Origin: Streptococcus sanguinis
Lineage (GTDB): Bacteria > Bacillota > Bacilli > Lactobacillales > Streptococcaceae
Direction of reading: 5' to 3'
Assembly: GCF_019929225.1 (NCBI RefSeq)
Contig: NZ_JAHZPA010000001.1
Location: 638,805-702,804, forward strand
Length of the DNA: 64,000 bases
Shown here piece by piece: positions 1 to 7,841 of this stretch. The position numbers and the translations under genes are program-made. Below the pieces are notes generated by a model that was not told the DNA's origin, did not search any database, and saw only the letters and a program-made list of their open reading frames with translations. Within the stretch, counting starts at the first letter, position 1. Every line of letters starts with the position of its first letter.

Positions 1-1134
1 CAGAATAATTATTTTAATGCTATTAATGGTTTTGAAACACTTTTTTTGAGTGATAAAGAATCTAAAATTTACCATAAAAATATTTCTTTTAATGATTTTA
101 GACGAGTGTATAATCTAGATAAGCAAATTTCTAAGGAATTATATAAGCAACTAGCTTTAGTTGAATTAGCACTTAGTTTTAGTATTTCTTATCATTTAAG
201 TAAGTCTTATTTTGGTAATTTTAGTACAATTACTTCAAATTTAAACACTTTCTACCTTGATATTAGTCATTATTCTATTCCTAATCAAAATTCTGGTCCA
301 GCACATTTAATTAATTATTTTTATAACTATGATATTGAAAAAAATGAAGTATACAATAGCCATAAATTTTTTAAAAAATATGTCCAGAAAGACGTTTTTG
401 CGCATAATGTCGATTTCACTGGTACTTGTACTTATCATAGTAGATTAGGTAATCAGATATTATTTTTTGATGGAGAATTTAGAGGAAAATTTAGAGGTGT
501 CGAAAAAAACAGATTCAAAGGAAAATTTGTAGTTGATTCAGCACAGTCTTCAGCTTTGCAAAACTTGTCTAATAATCAACAATTAACAAATTTTAGAATG
601 AACGGATGCACTGGAGACTTTATTAGCTTAAGTTACAGCGATTACTGCAAATTTAAGTACCCATATGTAGCAAAATATGAATATCCACCTATATGGGTAG
701 TTATTAACACTTTGATGCTAAATGATTTAATTGTACTATTTTTAGGTCTAGACTCTACTATTCAAAATAATATTATGAAAGATTTAGGTTTTGTAGGGAG
801 TCCATCTTCTAAGAAAGAAGAGTTTATAAATTATCTTGAAATAATGAGAGAAGCTAGAAATTGTGTTGCACACTATGGTCTAATTTCTCGAATTCGAACT
901 CCTGAAAATTTGATTCTAAATACTAATTTAGTTCGTCGCCTAAAACTGAAACCTAAAATTAAAAATTCTAATGATTTAAAGAAAATTGCTTTATTTGATA
1001 TATTGAAAGTACTAAACGAGGTTACCTTATTCGATGTTAGAAGAATCAGAAAAATATTTTTAATATATTTTTTGAAAAATATTTTTCAGTTAAAATGGAA
1101 AATTAACAAAAATTTTCTAAAAAGAGTGCAATAA
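1..1134 (+). CDS. AbiF/AbiD-like abortive infection protein (Abi_2 family, HEPN), 5' end outside window
   Basis: The reading frame is open from base 1, so the true start may lie upstream of the window. An internal TTG at 46 would give 362 residues. The early motif INGFETLFL resembles the Abi_2 family signature. R271-N-C-V-A-H276 (counted from the TTG) fits the HEPN ribonuclease motif RxxxxH. Proteins of this family act in phage defence as RNA-cleaving toxins that cause growth arrest; that is family knowledge. The gene is AT-rich. A strong promoter and a structured small RNA follow directly, the arrangement known for AbiF loci. AbiF rather than AbiD is favoured because of that RNA, but the sequence alone does not settle the subfamily. 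Confidence 0.8.
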   Translation, partial: QNNYFNAINGFETLFLSDKESKIYHKNISFNDFRRVYNLDKQISKELYKQLALVELALSFSISYHLSKSYFGNFSTITSNLNTFYLDISHYSIPNQNSGPAHLINYFYNYDIEKNEVYNSHKFFKKYVQKDVFAHNVDFTGTCTYHSRLGNQILFFDGEFRGKFRGVEKNRFKGKFVVDSAQSSALQNLSNNQQLTNFRMNGCTGDFISLSYSDYCKFKYPYVAKYEYPPIWVVINTLMLNDLIVLFLGLDSTIQNNIMKDLGFVGSPSSKKEEFINYLEIMREARNCVAHYGLISRIRTPENLILNTNLVRRLKLKPKIKNSNDLKKIALFDILKVLNEVTLFDVRRIRKIFLIYFLKNIFQLKWKINKNFLKRVQ

Positions 1135-1139
1135 AAGTG

Positions 1140-1168
1140 TTGACAATAGTATACGATACTGATATAAT
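1140..1168 (+). promoter_or_regulatory. Consensus sigma-70 promoter of the small RNA
   Basis: TTGACA at 1140-1145 and TATAAT at 1163-1168 are both perfect hexamers with a 17-base spacer. The promoter lies just after the stop codon of the AbiF-like gene and no protein gene follows on this strand, so it should drive the RNA starting near 1175. Confidence 0.85.
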
Positions 1169-1174
1169 GTTCAC

Positions 1175-1254
1175 ATAATTGAATTGCCGAGACGGCGTGA
1201 GTGCCTTAGTGATGGGTACTCTAAATGAAGCTCCAAATTTATTGGAGCTTTTTT
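1175..1254 (+). ncRNA. Small structured RNA downstream of the AbiF gene (abiF RNA candidate)
   Basis: This is a transcript of about 80 bases predicted from a perfect promoter and a terminator. Three hairpins follow in order: GCCG/CGGC (1186-1189 with 1193-1196, loop AGA); a 7-bp stem GAGTGCC/GGTACTC (1199-1205 with 1215-1221, one G-T pair, 9-base loop); and the terminator stem (1228-1236 with 1242-1250). There is no ribosome binding site or open frame of note. The abiF RNA motif is a described class located next to abiF genes, and recent work treats such RNAs as antitoxins of the HEPN protein. Assignment here rests on position and structure, not on a covariance search. Confidence 0.75.
1228..1254 (+). 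terminator. Rho-independent terminator of the small RNA
   Basis: A 9-bp perfect stem AAGCTCCAA/TTGGAGCTT (1228-1236 with 1242-1250) with a 5-base loop runs into a U tract ending at 1254. Confidence 0.85.
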
Positions 1255-1320
1255 ATATTCAACCAGCGTATATACTGGGAGATCTGATTGAGGGCTGTTA
1301 ATTATTATTAACTGCATTGC

Positions 1321-1683
1321 TTAGATATTTAATTCGTAAAGTGAACGCCACCTCGAATACGCACCATCAGTAAAACCGTTCTTCATTAGAGTAATGATCT
1401 CTAAAAATTGTTGGAGACCTCTTCCGTGTATATATTTCAAGGCTGTGTATTTATGAATAGATTTTTCTCTCTCCTTATTATCAATTTTATTTACATAATC
1501 AGAGTAATCCTTTATAGCTTCAAAAACCATCATATACATTGTCTCTGAGGCTGTGAAGGCTTTGAACCATTCTTGATTTATTCTTGCGACTATTTCAGCT
1601 TCCTCACATCTGAACAAAAGTGTATTTTCGTACATTACACTCTTGGCATTGGCTACTAATTGATTTGAAGTATCGTTAATCAT
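1321..1683 (-). pseudogene. Truncated DUF5677-type protein gene
   Basis: The 120-residue frame ends soon after YSRWRSLYELNI. Its end resembles the RxLxE-type motif I associate with DUF5677 proteins, which are usually well over 200 residues. The frame then meets a TAA, and the continued translation in this frame shows no recognisable sequence. I read it as the 5' remnant of a longer gene, lost by recombination beside the AbiF/RNA locus. The ribosome binding site is weak. DUF5677 proteins are often found in defence and mobile regions, but their function is unknown. A short functional form cannot be excluded. Confidence 0.5.
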
Positions 1684-1783
1684 CTCTAGTAATAATTCCG
1701 AAAAATCTGCCTTCTAATTATACCATCAATAAAATATAAATATAAAGCATGCTCTTACACAAGATACGCTCATATTTTTAAAA

Positions 1784-1998
1784 TGTACAATTGAACCACC
1801 ACTTCTTCTGCTGTTACTAGAGTAAAAAATGTACAAATCAATTTCTCAGATTAGAGGATATTATGTACTAGAAAACATACAAAATACCACTCCAAAATAA
1901 TGTACAAAACAAAAATAAAGTACACTTTTTAAAGAATGTACTTTATACTTCTAATTCAGTTATATCAATGGTTTAGTTCATGTTAAGTCAATTGTACA
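1784..1998. repeat. Cluster of TGTACA/TGTACT motifs
   Basis: TGTACA occurs at 1784-1789, 1830-1835, 1901-1906 and 1993-1998, and TGTACT at 1864-1869. AAAGTACA (1917-1924) and TGTACTTT (1937-1944) form a perfect 8-bp inverted repeat spaced by 12 bases. This is denser than expected for a six-base word in 215 bases of AT-rich DNA. Function unknown; possible operator array or mobile element remnant. Confidence 0.5.
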
Positions 1999-2038
1999 TA
2001 AATTTTTAGTTTAAACTTTACTACAAAATAGATAATAA

Positions 2039-2077
2039 AAACAAGACAAAATTGAGAAATTAAACTCTGTCTTGTTT
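2039..2077 (-). terminator. Terminator of the MepB gene
   Basis: A 10-bp perfect inverted repeat AAACAAGACA/TGTCTTGTTT (2039-2048 with 2068-2077) is followed by a T-rich run on the minus strand. It lies 10 bases after the MepB stop codon. Confidence 0.65.
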
Positions 2078-2086
2078 CACTAAAAC

Positions 2087-2530
2087 TTATTCTTCTAATT
2101 CGATTTTTTGAAAATAATCCAGTTGCCATTTTTGTATTGCCTGAGCTGTTTTATTTAAATTGCTGCACCAGGACGTATAAAACCGCATAGCCATCTTTCC
2201 TTTACAATCCTTTGTAGAGAGAATTTTTTTACTGATAGCCACCTCTTTGGGAATGATAAATATACCGCAATGACGGTCGTCGATGACGACAATAACCAGT
2301 TCATTACCCAAGTCTTTATCAGTATAAGGAATATTCTTGTTGTCTTGGTCTTTTTTCCAAAAGACTGTAAAGTAGCCTTCTTTTTTAGGTGTTTTCTTTG
2401 CCAAACGACATCTTTTATATTCTTGATCATCCTTTGGCTTAATCAAAATGCTTTCATAGTCTTCATTCCATTTTTCATTTATCAGATCAAAGTCACCATA
2501 ATACCTATGAAGAATGTCTGTCATTTTCAT
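2087..2530 (-). CDS. MepB family protein
   Basis: The 147-residue protein matches the size and character of the MepB family, first named from the third gene of the staphylococcal mepRAB efflux locus. Its biochemical role is unknown. It is rich in Lys and aromatic residues, with a conserved-looking core around residues 50-120 and no signal peptide or membrane segment. No MepA pump or MepR repressor is adjacent, so it stands alone here. It is transcribed as a single gene with its own terminator. The family call comes from overall recognition rather than a catalytic motif. Confidence 0.65.
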   Translation of the reverse strand: MKMTDILHRYYGDFDLINEKWNEDYESILIKPKDDQEYKRCRLAKKTPKKEGYFTVFWKKDQDNKNIPYTDKDLGNELVIVVIDDRHCGIFIIPKEVAISKKILSTKDCKGKMAMRFYTSWCSNLNKTAQAIQKWQLDYFQKIELEE

Positions 2531-2598
2531 TGTTTTATCGCCTTTCTAATTTTTTACCAAAATTAAATTATGTAAAAAATATTGGTTGAGGTTTAGGT

Positions 2599-3402
2599 TT
2601 ATTCCATCAAAAACTTCCTAATCAATTCGACGACTTGCTTATTTTGCGGCAAGGAAGAATGGTGTGCATCCTTGCCCGTAATGATTACCTCTCTGTGTGA
2701 AGCAATCTTTCCTTTGTAAATCAAGCTCCCAGCCTCTACACTGCTTTTATGAACAATTCCGTCACCATCTCGGAAAAAGATTCCCAAAATTGACAAATGC
2801 TGTAGCTTCTTAGGTAATTTTCCTTGGTTTGCTACAAAGTCATCCAACATCTCAGCTCGATGATTGAGATTTTTCTTATTCAGATTATATGGACTGCCAA
2901 TAGTCAGAAGCTTTTCCATCTCTAGCCCAGAGTGGTTTGCAAGGTATTGCTGCAGGAATACTGTATAAATTAAACCACCATTAGAATGCCCCAGCGCCTT
3001 AAAGCTGTCAAAAGAATATTTCTCTCGCAAAAAAGTCAAGGCAGCGTCAAACATGGCCGCCTGCTGCTTGATGTTTTCATAACCATCGCGATTATTTTGA
3101 AAGCCAACCACAAAAATGGGATTTCTATCCTTCCGCTTCAAATGCCCTCGATAAGTCATATGTCCGTCATTCCAGACTTTAATACGGACTAGGCTATGAC
3201 GCGAATGCTGATTGCGGTTGAGTTTTTTAACCATTCGATTAAATCGATTCTCCGTTGCAGAGCTACCTGGAATCATGATAATCGGGCTGATTTTTACCTT
3301 GCTGGCAGGTAGATGAGAAATAGGGTGGGAAGGCAGCTTATTCAATAATTTTTGAAAGGTTTTAGCAAGTCTATGAATTAATTGAGTCAAAAAAGGCTTC
3401 AT
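2599..3402 (-). CDS. DUF915 alpha/beta hydrolase
   Basis: This is a DUF915-type alpha/beta hydrolase of 267 residues. The nucleophile elbow GHSNGG, an Asp in FFRDGDGIV and a C-terminal His in AHHSSLP supply the usual Ser-Asp-His triad. The start at 3402 (MKPF) is preferred because GGAG lies six bases upstream. A frame 11 codons longer exists but overlaps the terminator of the upstream operon. No clear export signal is visible in this form, although relatives are often called cell-surface hydrolases. A second DUF915 gene lies at 10937-11791. Substrate unknown. Confidence 0.8.
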   Translation of the reverse strand: MKPFLTQLIHRLAKTFQKLLNKLPSHPISHLPASKVKISPIIMIPGSSATENRFNRMVKKLNRNQHSRHSLVRIKVWNDGHMTYRGHLKRKDRNPIFVVGFQNNRDGYENIKQQAAMFDAALTFLREKYSFDSFKALGHSNGGLIYTVFLQQYLANHSGLEMEKLLTIGSPYNLNKKNLNHRAEMLDDFVANQGKLPKKLQHLSILGIFFRDGDGIVHKSSVEAGSLIYKGKIASHREVIITGKDAHHSSLPQNKQVVELIRKFLME

Positions 3403-3431
3403 TCTAGTCTCCGTATCTGATATTTCCAAAA

Positions 3432-3462
3432 ACAAGCCACATAACGGATTTATGTAGCTTGT
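3432..3462 (-). terminator. Terminator after the 140-residue membrane gene
   Basis: Stem ACAAGC/GCTTGT (3432-3437 with 3457-3462) plus inner ACATAA/TTATGT (3439-3444 with 3450-3455), one mismatch between them and a 5-base loop. A T run follows on the minus strand. Confidence 0.7.
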
Positions 3463-3468
3463 TGATTA

Positions 3469-3891
3469 TCATTTATATTCTTTATCTACAACCTTGATAT
3501 CTCTATACCAAATTTCAATTCTTTTAGTATATCTTTTTGCAATTTTTTCATCGTAAATTGATTTCAACCAATCTACAAAATTTTTATCAAATTTTTCTCT
3601 ATTAATAATTTGATTTGGTGTTCCTTTATTATTAGAATTACTAGATGTTTGATCATCAAGTTGAGAAGATAGTGAGGGAATTTCTATTTTAATTTTTTTA
3701 TAAGGCTTACTTTCAAAATAATTTGTTTCTTCAGTAGATATTTCCACACCTTTTACATTAATAAAAATACCATCTAGATTTAAGTCTTGCTTCAATAATT
3801 GTCTTTCTGAATATTTATTATAACCCAGAAAAATTGAAATAAATAAAGCAGTAACAATTAGAGGAAAGCAGTATTTTTTAACTAATATCAT
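3469..3891 (-). CDS. Hypothetical single-pass membrane protein
   Basis: I do not recognise this 140-residue protein. A hydrophobic segment at about residues 8-24 followed by a charged region suggests an N-terminal anchor with the rest outside the cell. A low-complexity Ser/Asn stretch lies near residues 78-92. Its start codon overlaps the stop of the preceding gene by four bases (ATGA), so the two are translationally coupled and probably act together. A terminator follows. No enzymatic motif is visible. Confidence 0.6.
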   Translation of the reverse strand: MILVKKYCFPLIVTALFISIFLGYNKYSERQLLKQDLNLDGIFINVKGVEISTEETNYFESKPYKKIKIEIPSLSSQLDDQTSSNSNNKGTPNQIINREKFDKNFVDWLKSIYDEKIAKRYTKRIEIWYRDIKVVDKEYK

Positions 3892-4718
3892 TTTACTTCC
3901 TCCACTTTCAAACTTTTATCTACTAAAACAGGTGTATCGTCATCCTTCAAATCATACTCAACATACAATTTATATTTTTTCTTACCAATGCCAAAGACCC
4001 AACCACCTTCATCCATAAATTTTCCTATAATCTTAACACGGTTGGATGATGGTTTGAAATCAAAATCAACATTATCTTGATCCCCAATTTTTTCCCATTC
4101 ATTAAATTTTACGTTTGATTCATTCCAAATTTTCTTTTGTAAATCGGCTAGTATCTCTTTCTTTTGAACCTTGGATAAATCTTTGAAACTGCTAATCTTT
4201 TCCCCATCTTTCCAGCCAACAACTAATTCTCCGTCATAGAATATTTTATAAGTGCCAGCAGATTGAAAACTTGTATCTTTGTTAAATGATGATTCAAAAG
4301 CAGTTTTTAACTGACTTCTATTTGAATCATCATCAAACAGAGGAGAATAATTAATTAGTTTTGGTATCGAAATATCAATTTCTTTCGCTTCTTTGCTACT
4401 AAACCAACTAATAAAACCATTTTGAGAAATAACACCTACGTTACTCCCTATAATTGAAGAATAGGCATCTCTCACATTATTTTTTGCACTTATTTCTTGT
4501 TTTTGTTGATTCCAAGGAGATAATGAATTAAATAAACTTCCTAAAGATGGAATCCCTATGTAAATAACAGCAAAAACTAAAACAATAACAAATATAAATA
4601 GAGAAATAAAATTTGTAATTGCAGTTTTTATTTGATTTATTCCTAATTCAGCAAATTGAGATATAAACCTTGAGATAAGATTTTTTGACTTTGTTTGACT
4701 CCTATTTTTTCTTTCCAT
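3888..4718 (-). CDS. Hypothetical membrane-anchored protein
   Basis: I do not recognise this 276-residue protein. It has a basic cytoplasmic N terminus, one strong membrane segment at about residues 38-60 and a long polar, probably extracellular domain. It is first in a two-gene unit with the 140-residue protein at 3469-3891. The pair lies immediately downstream of ffh and is more AT-rich than ffh, which fits an accessory insertion at a core boundary. No Cys pairs, catalytic motif or lipobox are visible, so function is open. Confidence 0.6.
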   Translation of the reverse strand: MERKNRSQTKSKNLISRFISQFAELGINQIKTAITNFISLFIFVIVLVFAVIYIGIPSLGSLFNSLSPWNQQKQEISAKNNVRDAYSSIIGSNVGVISQNGFISWFSSKEAKEIDISIPKLINYSPLFDDDSNRSQLKTAFESSFNKDTSFQSAGTYKIFYDGELVVGWKDGEKISSFKDLSKVQKKEILADLQKKIWNESNVKFNEWEKIGDQDNVDFDFKPSSNRVKIIGKFMDEGGWVFGIGKKKYKLYVEYDLKDDDTPVLVDKSLKVEEVK

Positions 4719-4785
4719 AATTTTCCCTTTAAACTTTTCCTAAATATATATTTATAAGCAAGTTGTTTGATGAAGTTCTCCCTTA

Positions 4786-6360
4786 TTACTTCCGCTTCTT
4801 CTTGTTTTTCTTCATTTGCTTGGCCATTTTGTTCATGCTGCGACGCATTAGAAATTCTCCAGCCTTCCCTTTGAGGCCGCCACCAAACATTTGGCTCATA
4901 TCCGGCATGCCGGCTCCTCCTAAGCCTGACATATCTGGCATACCGCCTTGGCCCATCATGCCTTCCAGAGCTGACATGTCGGGCATTCCTCCGCCACCAG
5001 GCATGTTCTTAGGCATGTTGTTTGGATTGAGACCCATTTGCTTCATCATCTTGCTCATATCGCCTGACAGAACGCCCTGCATCATCTGCTTAGCTTGATT
5101 GAAGTCTTTGATAAATTTATTGACATCAACGAAACTGTTACCTGAACCATTAGCAATCCGACGGCGACGGCTAGGACTCAGCAAGTCAGGATTTTCCCGC
5201 TCAGCCGGTGTCATAGAGGATACGATAGCACGTTTGCGGGCAATTTCTTTCTCATCCACTTTGATATTCTTGAGGGCAGGATTATTGGCCATACCTGGAA
5301 TCAGCTTGAGCAAATCTTCCATAGGTCCCATACCTTGAACCTGATCCAGCTGATCAATAAAATCATTGAAATCAAAGGTGTTTTCCCGCATCTTTTCAGC
5401 CATTTCAAGCGATTTTTTCTCATCGTATTCTTGAGAGGCTTTTTCGATCAGAGTCAGCATGTCCCCCATGCCCAAAATCCGGCTGGACATGCGGTCTGGG
5501 TGGAAGGTTTCGATATCAGTGATTTTTTCACCGGTACCAGTAAATTTAATAGGCTTACCAGTAATCTGACGGACAGACAGGGCTGCACCGCCACGGGTAT
5601 CACCATCAATCTTAGTCAGGATAACCCCGGTCACTTCCAGCTGGCTGTTAAATTCTCGAGCGACATTAGCCGCTTCCTGACCAATCATGGCATCTACAAC
5701 CAAGAGGATTTCATTCGGATTAGCCAGCGCTTTGACATCTGACAGCTCCTGCATGAGCTTTTCGTCAATCTGAAGGCGACCAGCCGTATCAATCAGGACA
5801 TAGTCATTGTGGTTGGCTTTCGCTTGCTCCAAACCTTGACGGACAATCTCAACAGCTGGAACTTCCGTACCTAAAGCAAAAACAGGTACATCAATTTGCT
5901 GTCCAAGTGTTTTCAGCTGATCAATAGCCGCCGGACGGTAAATATCCGCCGCAATCATGAGCGGGCGAGCATTTTCTTCTTTCTTGAGCTTATTAGCAAG
6001 CTTACCAGCAAAGGTGGTCTTACCAGCCCCTTGCAGACCAACCATCATGATAATAGTCGGTATCTTTGGTGACTTGATAATCTCAGCAGTATCAGAACCC
6101 AAGATAGTTGTCAGCTCTTCGTCAACAATCTTGATGATTTGTTGCGCTGGATTGAGGGTGTCGATAACCTCATGACCGACAGCGCGCTCACGGACTTTCT
6201 TGATAAAGTCTTTGACAACCGGCAGAGCAACATCGGCTTCTAAAAGGGCCAGACGAATCTCTTTGGTTGCTTCCTGGACATCGCTCTCTGAGATTTTCCC
6301 TTTTCTGCGTAGATTTTTAAAGACGTTCTGCAAACGTTCTGTTAAACTTTCAAATGCCAT
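4786..6360 (-). CDS. ffh: Signal recognition particle protein Ffh
   Basis: This is the GTPase that binds 4.5S RNA and signal sequences and hands nascent chains to FtsY at the membrane. The 524 residues match the family length. The order is N domain, G domain with GLQGAGKTTFAGKL near residue 108, DTAGR and TKIDGDTRGG, then the Met-rich M domain. The C terminus is extended with Gly/Met/Pro-rich GGMPDMS repeats and a Lys-rich end, as in other streptococci. Upstream in the same direction are a 73-residue gene and ylxM, the classic ylxM-ffh pairing. Confidence 0.97.
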   Translation of the reverse strand: MAFESLTERLQNVFKNLRRKGKISESDVQEATKEIRLALLEADVALPVVKDFIKKVRERAVGHEVIDTLNPAQQIIKIVDEELTTILGSDTAEIIKSPKIPTIIMMVGLQGAGKTTFAGKLANKLKKEENARPLMIAADIYRPAAIDQLKTLGQQIDVPVFALGTEVPAVEIVRQGLEQAKANHNDYVLIDTAGRLQIDEKLMQELSDVKALANPNEILLVVDAMIGQEAANVAREFNSQLEVTGVILTKIDGDTRGGAALSVRQITGKPIKFTGTGEKITDIETFHPDRMSSRILGMGDMLTLIEKASQEYDEKKSLEMAEKMRENTFDFNDFIDQLDQVQGMGPMEDLLKLIPGMANNPALKNIKVDEKEIARKRAIVSSMTPAERENPDLLSPSRRRRIANGSGNSFVDVNKFIKDFNQAKQMMQGVLSGDMSKMMKQMGLNPNNMPKNMPGGGGMPDMSALEGMMGQGGMPDMSGLGGAGMPDMSQMFGGGLKGKAGEFLMRRSMNKMAKQMKKNKKKRK

Positions 6361-6388
6361 TTTTTATTTCTCCTAGTTTCTATTTCAA

Positions 6389-6610
6389 TCAATTCAGTGG
6401 AAATTTTCCAAAACGAGTTAAACAAGCGTATTCCTCAGCAGAGACTTCTTTCATAATCTCATTTGGGTAGCCCCAGCAGTTGAAGCCTTCTTGCATTGCC
6501 TTAGAAAGATCGTCAGGGGAGATGATTTGTACCCTGGCAGGAAAAGATTCTTCCAACTCTAACAACCAACAAGACATTCCTTTGTATATCACTTGTTTAG
6601 GCATGGTCAC
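6389..6610 (-). CDS. Small conserved hypothetical protein between ylxM and ffh
   Basis: This 73-residue soluble protein has no recognised domain. Its GTG start overlaps the TGA of ylxM (GTGA), and ffh begins 29 bases after its stop, so the three genes appear to be one transcript. An ATG two codons later (6604) is an alternative start. It contains a Cys-Trp pair near residue 14 and another near residue 45. Coupling with SRP genes suggests a link to secretion, but that is inference only. Confidence 0.65.
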   Translation of the reverse strand: MTMPKQVIYKGMSCWLLELEESFPARVQIISPDDLSKAMQEGFNCWGYPNEIMKEVSAEEYACLTRFGKFPLN

Positions 6611-6939
6611 TCTCGGTTGTCAATACCAGACAGAATCCCAATTTGCTCCTGCAGATAGCTGTCGTCAGGGTATTTCTCTGTAATCTGGTCAAATATCTGG
6701 CTTCTAACAATGTAGTCCGAGTACATGTGCAGCTTTTTCTCATAGTCTTCCAGAATCTTCTCTGTCCGTTTGATATTATCATAAACGGCCTGACGGCTAA
6801 CACCAAACTCCTCGGCAATCTCCGCCAGACTGTAATCATCTGCATAGTAGAGTTCAATATAGTTCATCTGCTTGTCAGTCAAAAGCGCCGCATAAAACTC
6901 AAAGAGAGCATTCATTCGGTTTGTTTTTTCAATTTCCAT
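6607..6939 (-). CDS. ylxM: YlxM, putative helix-turn-helix SRP-associated protein
   Basis: YlxM (UPF0122) proteins carry a sigma-70 region-4-like helix-turn-helix and are encoded next to ffh in Firmicutes. They have been linked to SRP function. The HTH segment [20 protein letters not shown] sits near residues 37-56. The start chosen is the ATG at 6939 (MEIEKTNRM). An in-frame ATG at 6948 lies inside the TATAAT box and would fall before the transcript start. This gives 110 residues, the normal size. It is first in a unit with the 73-residue gene and ffh. Confidence 0.9.
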   Translation of the reverse strand: MEIEKTNRMNALFEFYAALLTDKQMNYIELYYADDYSLAEIAEEFGVSRQAVYDNIKRTEKILEDYEKKLHMYSDYIVRSQIFDQITEKYPDDSYLQEQIGILSGIDNRE

Positions 6940-6946
6940 AAGAAAC

Positions 6947-6955
6947 ATTATACCA
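6947..6955 (-). promoter_or_regulatory. Extended -10 promoter of ylxM-ffh, giving a leaderless start
   Basis: On the minus strand TGGTATAAT is an extended -10 (TATAAT at 6947-6952). It is followed by seven bases and then ATG at 6939, with no Shine-Dalgarno sequence between. No good -35 is seen. Confidence 0.6.
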
Positions 6956-7057
6956 GAAAAGCATGATAAACTCTAGTCTGACAAGGGAAATAAACACTCG
7001 AAATATGAGATTGCAAAACTTCAATCAGCTTTTTCTTCTGTGTAAAAGACAAGTAAA

Positions 7058-7085
7058 AAAACTCTTAGTGATAACCAAGAGTTTT
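7058..7085 (-). terminator. Terminator of gntR
   Basis: A 9-bp stem AAAACTCTT/AAGAGTTTT (7058-7066 with 7077-7085) with a 10-base loop runs into a T tract on the minus strand. Confidence 0.85.
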
Positions 7086-7092
7086 GCAATAA

Positions 7093-7791
7093 TTAATTGT
7101 TTTCCAAATAAAATTCAAAACGATCGCCGACATACTGGCTTTTTACATATTCAAAAGCTGTACCGTCATCAAAGTAAGAAATCTGAGTCAGTCCTAATAT
7201 AGCATGGCCGCGGGGAATATCAAGGTAATTGGCGATTTTTTCCTTAGCCAGCCGAGCATAAATCGTCTGCTGGGACTTGCCGATTTTATAACCATGTTCC
7301 TGCAAGGTCTGGAAGAAATGACTGGTCACCTCTTCTTTTTTGAAATTCTTAATGAACTTCTCTGGAATTGAAGCCACCTCGTAGACCACCGGCAAATCGT
7401 CAGCATAGCGGACCCGCTCCATCCGAATGACATTTTCTGCCTTATGGATGCCTAGCTTCTCCACTTCCTGCTCGCTGGGCAGGGTACGCCGATAAGAAAT
7501 AAGCTGGCTGGATGGCGTTTTGCCTTGCGCCTTCATGATTTCCGTGAAGCTGGTGGTGCCGCGCATTTTCTCCTGAACACGTGTGCTGGCTACGAAGGTA
7601 CCACTGCCGACCCGACGCTCTAGCACCCCCTCATCAACCAAGAGCGTAATGGCCTGACGCAGGGTCATACGGCTGACCTTAAAGGTTTCGGCTAGATCTC
7701 GCTCACTGGGCAGGCGCTCTCCAATCTCCCAAACGGCATCGTCGATGTCTTTCTTAATCTGATCATGAATTTTGATATATGCGGGCAACAT
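7093..7791 (-). CDS. GntR/HutC-type transcriptional regulator with UTRA domain
   Basis: The 232 residues consist of an N-terminal winged-helix GntR domain (about 1-70; LPSERDLAETFKVSRMTLRQ is the recognition region) and a C-terminal UTRA effector-binding domain. It should bind DNA as a dimer and release on binding a small molecule, often a sugar phosphate or related metabolite. It is divergent from guaA, as in other streptococci. An inverted repeat of TTTGGTAC half-sites straddles its own -10, so autoregulation is likely. The effector is not evident. Confidence 0.9.
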   Translation of the reverse strand: MLPAYIKIHDQIKKDIDDAVWEIGERLPSERDLAETFKVSRMTLRQAITLLVDEGVLERRVGSGTFVASTRVQEKMRGTTSFTEIMKAQGKTPSSQLISYRRTLPSEQEVEKLGIHKAENVIRMERVRYADDLPVVYEVASIPEKFIKNFKKEEVTSHFFQTLQEHGYKIGKSQQTIYARLAKEKIANYLDIPRGHAILGLTQISYFDDGTAFEYVKSQYVGDRFEFYLENN

Positions 7792-7807
7792 GTTGACTCT
7801 TCTTTCT

Positions 7808-7841
7808 TATTTGGTACCTTCCTTTATTTTAGTACCAAATA
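7808..7841. promoter_or_regulatory. GntR operator candidate
   Basis: Perfect 10-bp inverted repeat TATTTGGTAC (7808-7817) and GTACCAAATA (7832-7841) separated by 14 bases. GntR-family proteins of the HutC type commonly bind GGTAC-like or GTNTAGAC-like palindromes. Confidence 0.65.

Larger units (their letters stand above)
1684..2086. other. AT-rich gene-free gap with repeated TGTAC motifs
   Basis: I see no convincing gene in these 403 bases. The stretch contains the TGTAC repeat cluster and, at its right end, the terminator of the MepB gene, each listed separately. Confidence 0.6.

Noticed and set aside
1784..1998. CRISPR array in the TGTACA region
   Set aside because: The motif is only six to eight bases, the spacing is irregular (about 30 to 55 bases) and no cas gene is near.
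3403..3435. 11-codon upstream extension of the DUF915 gene
   Set aside because: It overlaps the terminator of the preceding operon, and a good GGAG precedes the internal ATG at 3402.
5335..5742. Open frame antisense to ffh (135 codons)
   Set aside because: A shadow of a highly conserved gene; no homology recognised and no translation signals.
6940..6948. Three-codon upstream extension of ylxM
   Set aside because: Its ATG is part of the TATAATG of the -10, so it should precede the transcript start.
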